A stretch of DNA of 24,637 nucleotides from an uncultured Prevotellaceae bacterium. Its GTDB lineage: Bacteria; Bacteroidota; Bacteroidia; Bacteroidales; Bacteroidaceae. Shown here piece after piece: positions 15,260 through 22,406 of this stretch. The translations under genes and the position numbers were made by a program. The stretch is taken from contig CALEPV010000047.1 in assembly GCA_937910905.1 (NCBI GenBank), positions 1-24,637 on the forward strand, read 5' to 3'. The notes below the pieces were generated by a model. It searched no databases. It was not told the DNA's origin and saw only the letters and a program-made list of their open reading frames with translations. The number at the start of each line of letters is the position of its first letter. Position 1 is the stretch's first letter.

Positions 15260-16486
15260 ATGAAAAGAATACTACTTGCAGCCTCACTGCTGGCTACAAT
15301 CACCCTCCCGATGGTGGCACAAGAGCCACACCTCGACATGCAAAACGGCGTAGTGCCTATCGCTGACAACCGCGGCTTTACGCTGCAGAGCAACGACGGC
15401 AGCTTCGTGTTCAAGCCCTACCTGATGCTGCAGACCACGGGCAACTTCAACTGGTACGACAGCGAAGGACTGGACCGCGCCTACAATCAGGACAACGTGG
15501 CCAACTCCGGCTTCGCCATTCCCAATGCCATACTGGGCTTCACAGGCCGTGCATTCGGTAACATCGACTACAACCTGTGCATCAACGCCGCTGCCAGTGG
15601 CTCGGCCATACTGCAGCAGGCCTGGATAGACTATGGCATCAACCAGCAGGCACACTTCCGCGTAGGTAAGTTCAAGACCCCATTCAGCCACGCCTACCTC
15701 ACCACTCTGGGCGAGACGCTGATGCCCTCACTGCCCAACAGCATGACCCAGCAGGTGATACTGCCATATTCGCTCAACGCCGTGACTCCATCGTTTGCCA
15801 CAGGCTTCGACCTCGGCGTGGAGTTCCACGGCATGACCAAGAGCAACATAGGCTACGAGGTAGGACTGTTCAACGGCACAGGCATCAACAACAACAGCGC
15901 CACCAAGACGCTGTCCGACGACATTCACATCCCATCGCTGCTCTATGCCGGACGCCTCACCTACCAGCCCTACGGTGCTATGCCTACATCGCAGGGTAAC
16001 CCCCGCCTGCTGGGTGAGAAGCGTATGCTGTTCGGCCTGTCGGCCAACTACAACGTGGAGAGCGAGAGCGAAAGTACCAACGACCTGCGCATCGGAGCCG
16101 AGTTCGCCATGCTGTGGAAGCGTCTGTACGTGGCTGCCGAGGCCTACTACATGCAGATGGACTTCACCAAGCGACAGAAGATACACAACGAGTACAACTA
16201 CTTCGGCGGCTATGTGCAGGCCGGCTACTTCGTGACAAAGAACCTGCAGCCAGCCATACGCTACGACTTCTTCGACCGCAACGGATTCGGCAGCACAGGT
16301 GCCGACGGCTTCCTCAACTGCCCGGCCATAGGCCTCAACTACTTCATCCCCGACTGCAACCTGAAGCTCTCGGCCATGTACGAGTACGTGGGCCGTTGGG
16401 GTCACGACACCCAGCTGGACCGCGACATCGACGACCTGGGCGTCGCTACCCACAAGGCTGTGGTCATGCTGCAATACTCCTTCTAG
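15260..16486 (+). CDS. OprP/OprO-type outer membrane porin
   Basis: The 408-residue protein has a signal peptide (MKRILLAASLLATITLPMVA) and a barrel pattern of the phosphate-selective porin O/P family. Seen are FVFKPYLMLQTTGNFNWYD, ILGFTGRAFGNIDYNLCIN, QAWIDYGINQQAHFRVGKFKTPF, VGLFNGTGINNN and a C-terminal QYSF ending in Phe, the signal for the BAM complex. Despite the family name, such porins often carry other anions or act as scaffolds. It lies 14 bp after the DUF1111 gene and 23 bp before a cytochrome gene, so the three are surely co-transcribed. I infer that it houses or serves the adjacent surface cytochromes. Confidence 0.87.
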   Translation: MKRILLAASLLATITLPMVAQEPHLDMQNGVVPIADNRGFTLQSNDGSFVFKPYLMLQTTGNFNWYDSEGLDRAYNQDNVANSGFAIPNAILGFTGRAFGNIDYNLCINAAASGSAILQQAWIDYGINQQAHFRVGKFKTPFSHAYLTTLGETLMPSLPNSMTQQVILPYSLNAVTPSFATGFDLGVEFHGMTKSNIGYEVGLFNGTGINNNSATKTLSDDIHIPSLLYAGRLTYQPYGAMPTSQGNPRLLGEKRMLFGLSANYNVESESESTNDLRIGAEFAMLWKRLYVAAEAYYMQMDFTKRQKIHNEYNYFGGYVQAGYFVTKNLQPAIRYDFFDRNGFGSTGADGFLNCPAIGLNYFIPDCNLKLSAMYEYVGRWGHDTQLDRDIDDLGVATHKAVVMLQYSF

Positions 16487-16509
16487 AACCCTCCACAAAC
16501 GCACCTACG

Positions 16510-17223
16510 ATGAGACAATTACATATTTGTGGCCTGGGCCTGATGTGTCTGGCCGGCGTGCTGACCAGCTGCGACGAGGGCGACATCACCGAGGCGGAGC
16601 TCAGCGGCGCTACCGAGGGTATGGTGGCCGAGCTCACAGCCGACATCACAGGTCTGGACACATGGAGCTCGCAGTACACGCTGGTGCTGGCAGCCTTCAA
16701 CAGCGAGAGCGACTATGCCGTGACGCAGAAGCAGGTGACAGACGACGGCAGCGGGCGTGTCAGGGTCACCATGAAGCTCACGCAGAGCAACATTGAGACG
16801 CTGGAACTGTGCGTCACCAACCGTCTGCGCCAGCGCGTGGTGAGCTTCGCTTCCGTCGACATGAGCAGCGCCAGCGGCGATACACTTCGCCTAAATGCCG
16901 GCTCGGTGGACGTAGGCATGTACAGCACAATACAGGAACTGGTGTTCAACAGCACCTGCGCCCGCTGCCACGGACTCGGCAATACCCCCGCCGCAGGCCT
17001 GTCGCTGGTGACTGGAGAGAGCTATGACAACCTCGTGAACCACGCTGCCAGCAAGCCTGAGAGAGGCACTCGTGTGGTGCCGGGCGATGCCAGCAACAGC
17101 CTGCTGCACAAGGTGATACACGGCGACGAAGCCGCCGGAGTGTCCTTCGACCATAGCAACATGATCAAGGAGACTGCCGTGGTCAGCCTAATTGATAACT
17201 GGATAAACTCATTAGAGCCGTGA
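16510..17223 (+). CDS. Monoheme c-type cytochrome lipoprotein
   Basis: The 237-residue protein starts with a lipoprotein signal (lipobox LTSC, Cys21). An N-terminal domain of about 110 residues has no family I recognise. The C-terminal cytochrome c domain has one heme site CARCHG (Cys150, Cys153, His154) and a likely axial Met in FDHSNM (Met218). The post-cysteine residues D-E-G-D are acidic, again suggesting surface display. It probably carries electrons to or from the di-heme DUF1111 protein encoded two genes upstream. The stop codon overlaps the GTG start of the next gene (GTGA). Start is the ATG that opens the signal peptide. Confidence 0.87.
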   Translation: MRQLHICGLGLMCLAGVLTSCDEGDITEAELSGATEGMVAELTADITGLDTWSSQYTLVLAAFNSESDYAVTQKQVTDDGSGRVRVTMKLTQSNIETLELCVTNRLRQRVVSFASVDMSSASGDTLRLNAGSVDVGMYSTIQELVFNSTCARCHGLGNTPAAGLSLVTGESYDNLVNHAASKPERGTRVVPGDASNSLLHKVIHGDEAAGVSFDHSNMIKETAVVSLIDNWINSLEP

Positions 17224-18380
17224 CAAAAGACAAACTATACTTTGACGACCTGGGTGTGAGCATCGAGCTCTCGACCTTCCGTCCCGGCGACGGCATCTGC
17301 GAGCAGCACGCCATCTTGCACGTTGAACCGCGCGGACAGCTGTTCATGGGACAGTATGAGCGTATCTTACAGGCTGAACAGCAGCTGCTGGCCATGCCCC
17401 AGATGAATGGCTACCAGACGATATTCAAGCGCTACTTCCTCAGCGACAGCACCAACCAGCAACCACTGATAGAGGTGAACCACGAGACGATGAACAGCGA
17501 ACAGTGCTGCTCGGTGAGCTGCATACAGCAGGCTCCGTTAGACGGCTCGAAGATAGCAGCCTGGCTATACATCGTTCACGACATGGACGTAGTGAACCAC
17601 GACGGCCTCGTGATAGCCTCACACAACGGCTACCGCCATCTATGGAAGATGGGTATGCATGAGCATAAGGGCGATAGCGCATGGCAGACAGAGTCCCTGC
17701 TCATTGACTACGAAGAGACTCTGCAGCGCTACGGTGCCACGCTGGCCGACAACTGCATACGCACGTGGTTCTACGTCCGCGACGTAGACACACAGTATGC
17801 AGGCATGGTCAAGGCGCGCCGCGAGAACTTCATGGAGCAGGGTCTGACGCAAGACACGCACTATATAACCAGCACCGGCATAGGTGGCCTGCCTGCCGAC
17901 ACACGTGTCTTGGTGCAGTTGGGCACGTATGCGCTGATAGGCTTCGAACCGCAGCAACAACGCTACCTCTATGCCAAGACCCACCTGAACTCCACCTACG
18001 AGTACGGCGTGACTTTCGAGCGCGGCACGGTAATGGAGTATGGCGACCGCTCGCACGTGTACATCAGCGGCACTGCCAGCATCAACAACAAGGGCGAAGT
18101 GGTGCACGTAGGCGACATCGTGAAGCAGACACAGCGCATGTGGGAGAATGTGGAAGCACTGCTCACAGAGGCTGGTACAACGATGGACGACATCGCACAG
18201 ATCATAGTCTACCTGCGCGACGCTGCCGACTATGCCACAGTCAAGGCCATGTTCGAGCAGCGATTCCCCACCACACCATTCGTCATAACGCTGGCTCCCG
18301 TGTGCCGTCCCACATGGCTCATCGAGATGGAGTGTGTGGCTCTGCGAGAGCGCCAGAACCCCGACTACAGGAATTTCTGA
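17220..18380 (+). CDS. Rid (YjgF/YER057c/UK114)-fold protein, two-domain
   Basis: The 386-residue protein has a Rid domain in its last 120 residues: SHVYISGTASINNKGEVV, the helix WENVEALLTEAGTTMDDI, QIIVYLRDAADYATV and CRPTWLIEMECVA, with an Arg at the position of the imine-site Arg of RidA. The upstream part, including TSTGIGGLPADTRVLVQL, resembles the first domain of chorismatase-like FkbO/Hyg5 proteins, but I could not confirm catalytic residues. No signal peptide is seen, so it is cytoplasmic. Translation starts at GTG 17220, overlapping the cytochrome stop; the next Met is 42 residues in. Possible roles are imine/enamine clearance or chorismate chemistry. Its place in a cytochrome operon is unexplained. 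Confidence 0.75.
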   Translation: MTKDKLYFDDLGVSIELSTFRPGDGICEQHAILHVEPRGQLFMGQYERILQAEQQLLAMPQMNGYQTIFKRYFLSDSTNQQPLIEVNHETMNSEQCCSVSCIQQAPLDGSKIAAWLYIVHDMDVVNHDGLVIASHNGYRHLWKMGMHEHKGDSAWQTESLLIDYEETLQRYGATLADNCIRTWFYVRDVDTQYAGMVKARRENFMEQGLTQDTHYITSTGIGGLPADTRVLVQLGTYALIGFEPQQQRYLYAKTHLNSTYEYGVTFERGTVMEYGDRSHVYISGTASINNKGEVVHVGDIVKQTQRMWENVEALLTEAGTTMDDIAQIIVYLRDAADYATVKAMFEQRFPTTPFVITLAPVCRPTWLIEMECVALRERQNPDYRNF

Positions 18381-18386
18381 TTCGTT

Positions 18387-18514
18387 CACCGCGGCGAAAG
18401 CCTTGCTGCATCGCGTGTACGACCCTCTTCATCGCGGTGCACGACTAAAATCACAAGTGTGAAACATAGAAATCACAAGTGTGAATTACAAAAATCACAA
18501 GTGTGATTTTAGTC
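18387..18514 (+). promoter_or_regulatory. Repeat-rich regulatory region before ccsA
   Basis: Three identical 12-mers TCACAAGTGTGA, each an inverted repeat TCACA-AG-TGTGA, sit at 18451-18462, 18473-18484 and 18495-18506, exactly 22 bp apart. The block is bounded by a 13-bp inverted repeat (GACTAAAATCACA at 18443-18455, TGTGATTTTAGTC at 18502-18514). Upstream are CATCGCGTGTACGAC (18409-18423) and CATCGCGGTGCACGAC (18430-18445), near-identical direct repeats, and CACCGCG/CGCGGTG (18387-18393, 18433-18439). The 22-bp phasing, about two helical turns, suggests a cooperative operator array for a dimeric regulator, possibly of the Crp/Fnr type. Confidence 0.6.
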
Positions 18515-18544
18515 TTCCACCGTGGTGACGCAACTCATTAGCCA

Positions 18545-19945
18545 ATGTACAGAACCAAGTCATACATACTGTCTATGGTGCTCGCGCTGGTCTGCTCTGC
18601 CCAGTTGTGTGCATCGTCCATACCCGTTGTACCTCGTGCCGAGGCCGACAGCCTGCGCCGCACAGTGGTGGTGTGGAACGGTCGCGCATGTCCCTACGGC
18701 GCCATGGCTCACGATGTGGTGCTGAAGCTCTATGGCAGCACGCAGCCACGCGGCTACACAGCCGAGCAGGTGGTGGCCTCATGGCAGCGTGACCCCGATG
18801 TGTGGAACCGCGCCCCGCTGATTCTTATCAAGGACCGCCGCATACGCAAGGCCCTGGGCCTGACCGCAGGCAAGCACACTTCAGTAAACTATCTGATAGG
18901 GCACCGAGCCGAGATACAGCGCCTATGGGATGCCGAGCCGAACAAGAACAGCAAGCTGGCCACTGCGCTGCTGGAGACCGACGAGCGTGCAGGCATAGCC
19001 CTGATGCTGGCCGAAGGCGACCTCTACGAGCAGCCCGCACCCGATACCCCGCAACTGTCCGAGAGCCGCATCACGGCCGAGCTGCTGCTGGTATGCACGC
19101 CCTTCACCACCGTGCTGTTCATTGGCAACCTGGTGTTCGGCATACTGGTGCTCATCCGCGCGCTTGGCGGAGGCCCCAAGCGGTTGTCATGGGCCACAGC
19201 TGCCAACGCATGTATCTGGCTGCTGCTGGTGGCATCAATACTGACCATGTGTCTGGTGTTCGGCCTGCGATGGTACGTGCAGGGCTACATTCCGCTGACC
19301 AACGGCTATGAAACCATGCTGGTGTGGGCACTGGCCATGCAGATGGTCATGGCTTGGCTATCGGCCTTCTCCCTGCGCGGCAAGGGCGGAGACGGCTCCG
19401 TGTATCTGGCCTTCGCGTTCCTGCTGCCAGGCTTCTTCCTGCTGGTGGCCCACCTCGGCGAGATGTCGCCGCAGATCACCCCGCTCATGCCGGCGCTCCA
19501 CTCGCCTTGGCTCAGCAGCCATGTGAGCACCATAATGATAGCCTATGCCCTGCTGACCATCACGTTCATACTGGCCCTGCTGGCGCTGCTAACGTCCAGG
19601 AGCAACATAGACCGTCGCGAGCAGCTGACGCGGCTCAACCGTCGCCTGCTGTGGCCCGCTGTAGTGCTGTTGGCGGCAGGCATCGTGCTGGGCTCTGTCT
19701 GGGCCAAGACAGCATGGGGTGCCTACTGGAGCTGGGACCCCAAGGAGACGTGGGCGCTCATCACGTTCATCGTCTATCTGCTGCCGCTGATAGTCGTCGT
19801 TGCAGGCCGCCTGTCGCAGCTCCCGCAATGGCTGCAGAGCTCGCGCGCGTACAATATATATATATTGTGCGCCTTCGCGTCTGTGCTGATGACCTACTTT
19901 GGCGTGAACTACTTCCTGGGCGGTATGCACAGCTATGCAGGTTGA
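18545..19945 (+). CDS. ccsA: Cytochrome c maturation protein CcsA (system II), short form
   Basis: CcsA moves heme across the inner membrane and attaches it to CxxCH motifs. The 466-residue protein has a signal-like N terminus, a periplasmic domain (about 25-178, with VVWNGRACPYGAMAHDVVLKLY), and about eight membrane segments. These carry the WWD heme-binding stretch (WGAYWSWDPKETW, 391-403) and the two conserved histidines (His326 in SPWLSSHV, His462 in FLGGMHSYA). The periplasmic domain resembles the tail of the CcsB/ResB half found in fused CcsBA proteins, but the ResB membrane part is absent and no resB is in the window. It likely matures the cytochromes encoded upstream. An 18-bp AT palindrome lies at 19851-19868. 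Confidence 0.87.
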   Translation: MYRTKSYILSMVLALVCSAQLCASSIPVVPRAEADSLRRTVVVWNGRACPYGAMAHDVVLKLYGSTQPRGYTAEQVVASWQRDPDVWNRAPLILIKDRRIRKALGLTAGKHTSVNYLIGHRAEIQRLWDAEPNKNSKLATALLETDERAGIALMLAEGDLYEQPAPDTPQLSESRITAELLLVCTPFTTVLFIGNLVFGILVLIRALGGGPKRLSWATAANACIWLLLVASILTMCLVFGLRWYVQGYIPLTNGYETMLVWALAMQMVMAWLSAFSLRGKGGDGSVYLAFAFLLPGFFLLVAHLGEMSPQITPLMPALHSPWLSSHVSTIMIAYALLTITFILALLALLTSRSNIDRREQLTRLNRRLLWPAVVLLAAGIVLGSVWAKTAWGAYWSWDPKETWALITFIVYLLPLIVVVAGRLSQLPQWLQSSRAYNIYILCAFASVLMTYFGVNYFLGGMHSYAG

Positions 19946-20021
19946 AACATTGAATGATTGAAACATTGAAAGTCGCACAGCGCAGCCCAATTTTACATTA
20001 TACCTTGTTCAGTTTACATTA
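19942..20021 (+). repeat. Two pairs of direct repeats upstream of feoAB
   Basis: TTGAAACATTGAA occurs at 19942-19954 and 19958-19970 (16-bp period, the first copy overlapping the ccsA stop). TTTACATTA occurs at 19992-20000 and 20013-20021 (21-bp period, about two helical turns), ending 4 nt before the feoAB ATG. A degraded -7 (TACCTTG, 20001-20007) lies between the latter pair. A binding site for an iron-responsive regulator is possible, but no canonical Fur box is visible. Confidence 0.5.
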
Positions 20022-20025
20022 GAGT

Positions 20026-22317
20026 ATGCGTTCTCTCTTCGATATAAGCATAGGGCAGACGGTTACCATCGAGCATCTGGGTGGTAGCGGAGCTTTCCAT
20101 ACACGTCTTGGCGAGCTGGGCTTCGTGCCCGGCCAGCAGGTGACGAAGCTGTACAGCACCCCGCTTGGCGACCCGCAGGTGTTCGAACTGATGGGGACTC
20201 AGGTCAGCCTCAGGGCTGTCGAGGCGAGGAGCATATATGTGCAGGCCCCCTCTACCCCCTCGGCGGGGGGCGACAAGGCCAGCAGCGAAGAGCCCAGCTC
20301 ACTAAGCACGCCCCCCACCGGGGAGCCACGGGGGACTTCAGGGGAGACCTCACGGGAGGCATTATCGTACATCTCCCACCACCACTGTACAGGCTTCAAC
20401 GGCAATCCCGCCTGCATGTACTGCCACCACGACGGACGCATGAGCACAGAGGAACCGCCGCAGAAGGGCGAACTGACACTTGCTCTGGTGGGCAATCCCA
20501 ACAGCGGCAAGACATCGCTGTTCAATGCCGCCTCCGGTGGTCACGAGCGTACAGGCAACTATTCGGGTGTGACGGTCCACAGCGTAGTGGGGCACATGGA
20601 GTTTGAGGGCAGGAAGCTGCGCATCATCGACCTGCCTGGCACATACTCCCTGCGAGCCTACAGCCCAGAGGAGGCCTATGTGGCATCCGAGCTGGAGACA
20701 GGCCACATCGATGCCATAATCAATGTGCTGGACAGCGGTAATCTGGAGCGCAACCTGCTGCTCACCCTGCAGTTGCGCCGCCGCGGGCTGGCTGTGGTGG
20801 GAGCGCTGAACATGTACGACGAGCTGGAGGAGAGCGGCTCGCGCCTCGATGTTGAGGAGCTGTCGCGCCGCATGGACATGCCCATGGTGCCAACCGTGGC
20901 CCGCAGCGGGCGCGGCATCGATGAGATGCTGCGTGCAGCCATTGCCTTGGCCGAGGAGCGGCAGGCCAATCCAGTGCCTATGAGTACCGACTGTCTGGCC
21001 GACGACGACGAGCAGGACGACACCGAGCGCTATGCCACCATACGGCAGCTGCTGGACGGTATATACGAGCACCGCGAGGGCGACACCTCGCGCCGCACAG
21101 CATTCATTGACCGACTGCTGGCACACGGGCTGCACAGCTACGTGCTCTTCATAGGCATCATGGCCTTCATGTTCTGGCTCACATTCACCATCGGCCAGTA
21201 CCCGATGGACTGGCTCGATGCACTCATCGGCTGGAGCGGCCAGCAGCTGGCGTCCGTACTGCCCGATGGCTTTATGACCGACCTGCTGGCCGACGGCGTC
21301 ATTGGCGGCGTGGGGGCTGTGATAGTGTTCCTTCCGAACATACTGATACTCTACTTCCTCATATCGCTGCTTGAGGACTCGGGCTATCTGGCGCGAGCTG
21401 CTATGCTGGCCGACCCGCTGTTCTCGCGTGTGGGGCTGCACGGCAAGTCATTCATACCGCTACTCATGGGCTTCGGGTGCAACGTTCCGGCTGTGCTGGG
21501 CACCCGCATCATCGAGAACTCCAAGAGCCGTATGCTCACCATGCTGGTGCTGCCGCTGATGTCCTGCTCAGCACGCATACCTATATACGTACTCTTTGCT
21601 GGAACGTTCTTCCCCGACCATGCGGTGTGGGTGATGCTGGGCCTGTACCTGACGGGCATCGTGACGTCCATGATAGCAGCTGCCGTGCTGTCGCGCTTCT
21701 ATCGCCGCGACATGGAGACCCACTTCGTGATGGAGCTGCCGCCCTACCGCCGTCCCACATGGAACAGCGTGGTGCACCACACGTGGGAGCAGGGCCGCCA
21801 GTATCTGCACAAGATGGGTACCGTGATACTCGGTGCCAGCATCATAGTGTTCCTGTTGGGCTACTTCCCGCGCGGCACAGAGGATATGAGCCGCAGCGAG
21901 CAGCAGGAGCAGAGCTACCTGGGTCGTATGGGGCATGCACTGGAGCCAGTGTTCGCACCACAAGGCTTCGACTGGCGCATGGACATGGGCATCATAGCCG
22001 GCATGGGTGCCAAGGAGATGATGGTGGGTACGTTGGGCGTGATATACAATGCTGAGGATGAGGCTTTCGAAGACCTCAGCATAGGCGACCTGGGCACCGT
22101 GGAGGCCAACTCCTCGCGTGTGCAGGCAGCATTGCGCGAGCACACCACACCACGTGCGGCACTGGCCTATCTGGTCTTCGCCCTGCTCTACTTCCCTTGC
22201 ATTGCCACCATCATGGCCATTCGCGCCGAGAGCGGGTCGTGGAAATACGCCCTCTTCGTAGCCGCCTACACCACAGCACTGGCCTATGTAGCCTCCGCGC
22301 TGGTGGGCATTCTGTAG
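20026..22317 (+). CDS. feoB: Fused FeoA-FeoB ferrous iron transporter
   Basis: The 763-residue protein imports Fe(II) across the inner membrane. Residues 1-73 form a FeoA (SH3-like) domain. Residues 156-205 carry the G-protein motifs G1 GNPNSGKT, G2 GNYSGVTV and G3 DLPG, with NMYD as G4. The membrane part has both Gate motifs, GFGCNVPAV and LMSCSARIPIYVL, and a long segment LGVIYNAEDE. Fusion of FeoA to FeoB is usual in Bacteroidota. Two oddities lie in the linker: residues 74-110 come from a G/C-run palindromic element, and 118-135 hold a cluster of His and Cys (HHHC, then C, then CHH). It follows ccsA by 80 bp. Confidence 0.95.
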   Translation: MRSLFDISIGQTVTIEHLGGSGAFHTRLGELGFVPGQQVTKLYSTPLGDPQVFELMGTQVSLRAVEARSIYVQAPSTPSAGGDKASSEEPSSLSTPPTGEPRGTSGETSREALSYISHHHCTGFNGNPACMYCHHDGRMSTEEPPQKGELTLALVGNPNSGKTSLFNAASGGHERTGNYSGVTVHSVVGHMEFEGRKLRIIDLPGTYSLRAYSPEEAYVASELETGHIDAIINVLDSGNLERNLLLTLQLRRRGLAVVGALNMYDELEESGSRLDVEELSRRMDMPMVPTVARSGRGIDEMLRAAIALAEERQANPVPMSTDCLADDDEQDDTERYATIRQLLDGIYEHREGDTSRRTAFIDRLLAHGLHSYVLFIGIMAFMFWLTFTIGQYPMDWLDALIGWSGQQLASVLPDGFMTDLLADGVIGGVGAVIVFLPNILILYFLISLLEDSGYLARAAMLADPLFSRVGLHGKSFIPLLMGFGCNVPAVLGTRIIENSKSRMLTMLVLPLMSCSARIPIYVLFAGTFFPDHAVWVMLGLYLTGIVTSMIAAAVLSRFYRRDMETHFVMELPPYRRPTWNSVVHHTWEQGRQYLHKMGTVILGASIIVFLLGYFPRGTEDMSRSEQQEQSYLGRMGHALEPVFAPQGFDWRMDMGIIAGMGAKEMMVGTLGVIYNAEDEAFEDLSIGDLGTVEANSSRVQAALREHTTPRAALAYLVFALLYFPCIATIMAIRAESGSWKYALFVAAYTTALAYVASALVGIL
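20244..20352. repeat. In-frame G/C-run palindromic element in feoAB
   Basis: It opens GGCCCCCTCTACCCCCTCGG with a six-G run and closes with CCCCCCACCGGGG, CACGGGGGAC and AGGGGAGACC, giving an imperfect palindrome overall. It encodes residues about 74-109, a low-complexity Pro/Ser/Gly linker between FeoA and the G domain. Opening, closing hairpin and size match the element in dgt at 10091-10202. Boundaries are approximate. Confidence 0.6.
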
Positions 22318-22344
22318 TTTCTTTTGCCTTTTCACGTTTTTTAA

Positions 22345-22369
22345 CCACGCGATGTGACATATCGCGTGG
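22345..22369 (+). other. 9-bp hairpin between feoAB and the sigma factor gene
   Basis: CCACGCGAT (22345-22353) pairs perfectly with ATCGCGTGG (22361-22369) around a 7-nt loop. It is not followed by a U-tract on either strand, so it is not a textbook terminator. It may still end feoAB transcription or be an operator. Two AGAACGT repeats (22391-22397, 22399-22405) lie just before the sigma ATG. Confidence 0.5.
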
Positions 22370-22406
22370 CTTTGCGGCGTATATATATGTAGAACGTCAG
22401 AACGTG

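Noticed and set aside
18451..18506. Three repeats suggesting a mini CRISPR array
   Set aside because: Repeats are only 12 bp with 10-bp AT-rich spacers and there are no cas genes; an operator array fits better.
20362..21441. Long 359-residue minus-strand open frame
   Set aside because: Antisense shadow of feoAB, which has full family motifs in the plus frame.
22345..22369. Rho-independent terminator of feoAB
   Set aside because: The hairpin is strong but not followed by a U-tract on either strand, so I list it only as a hairpin.
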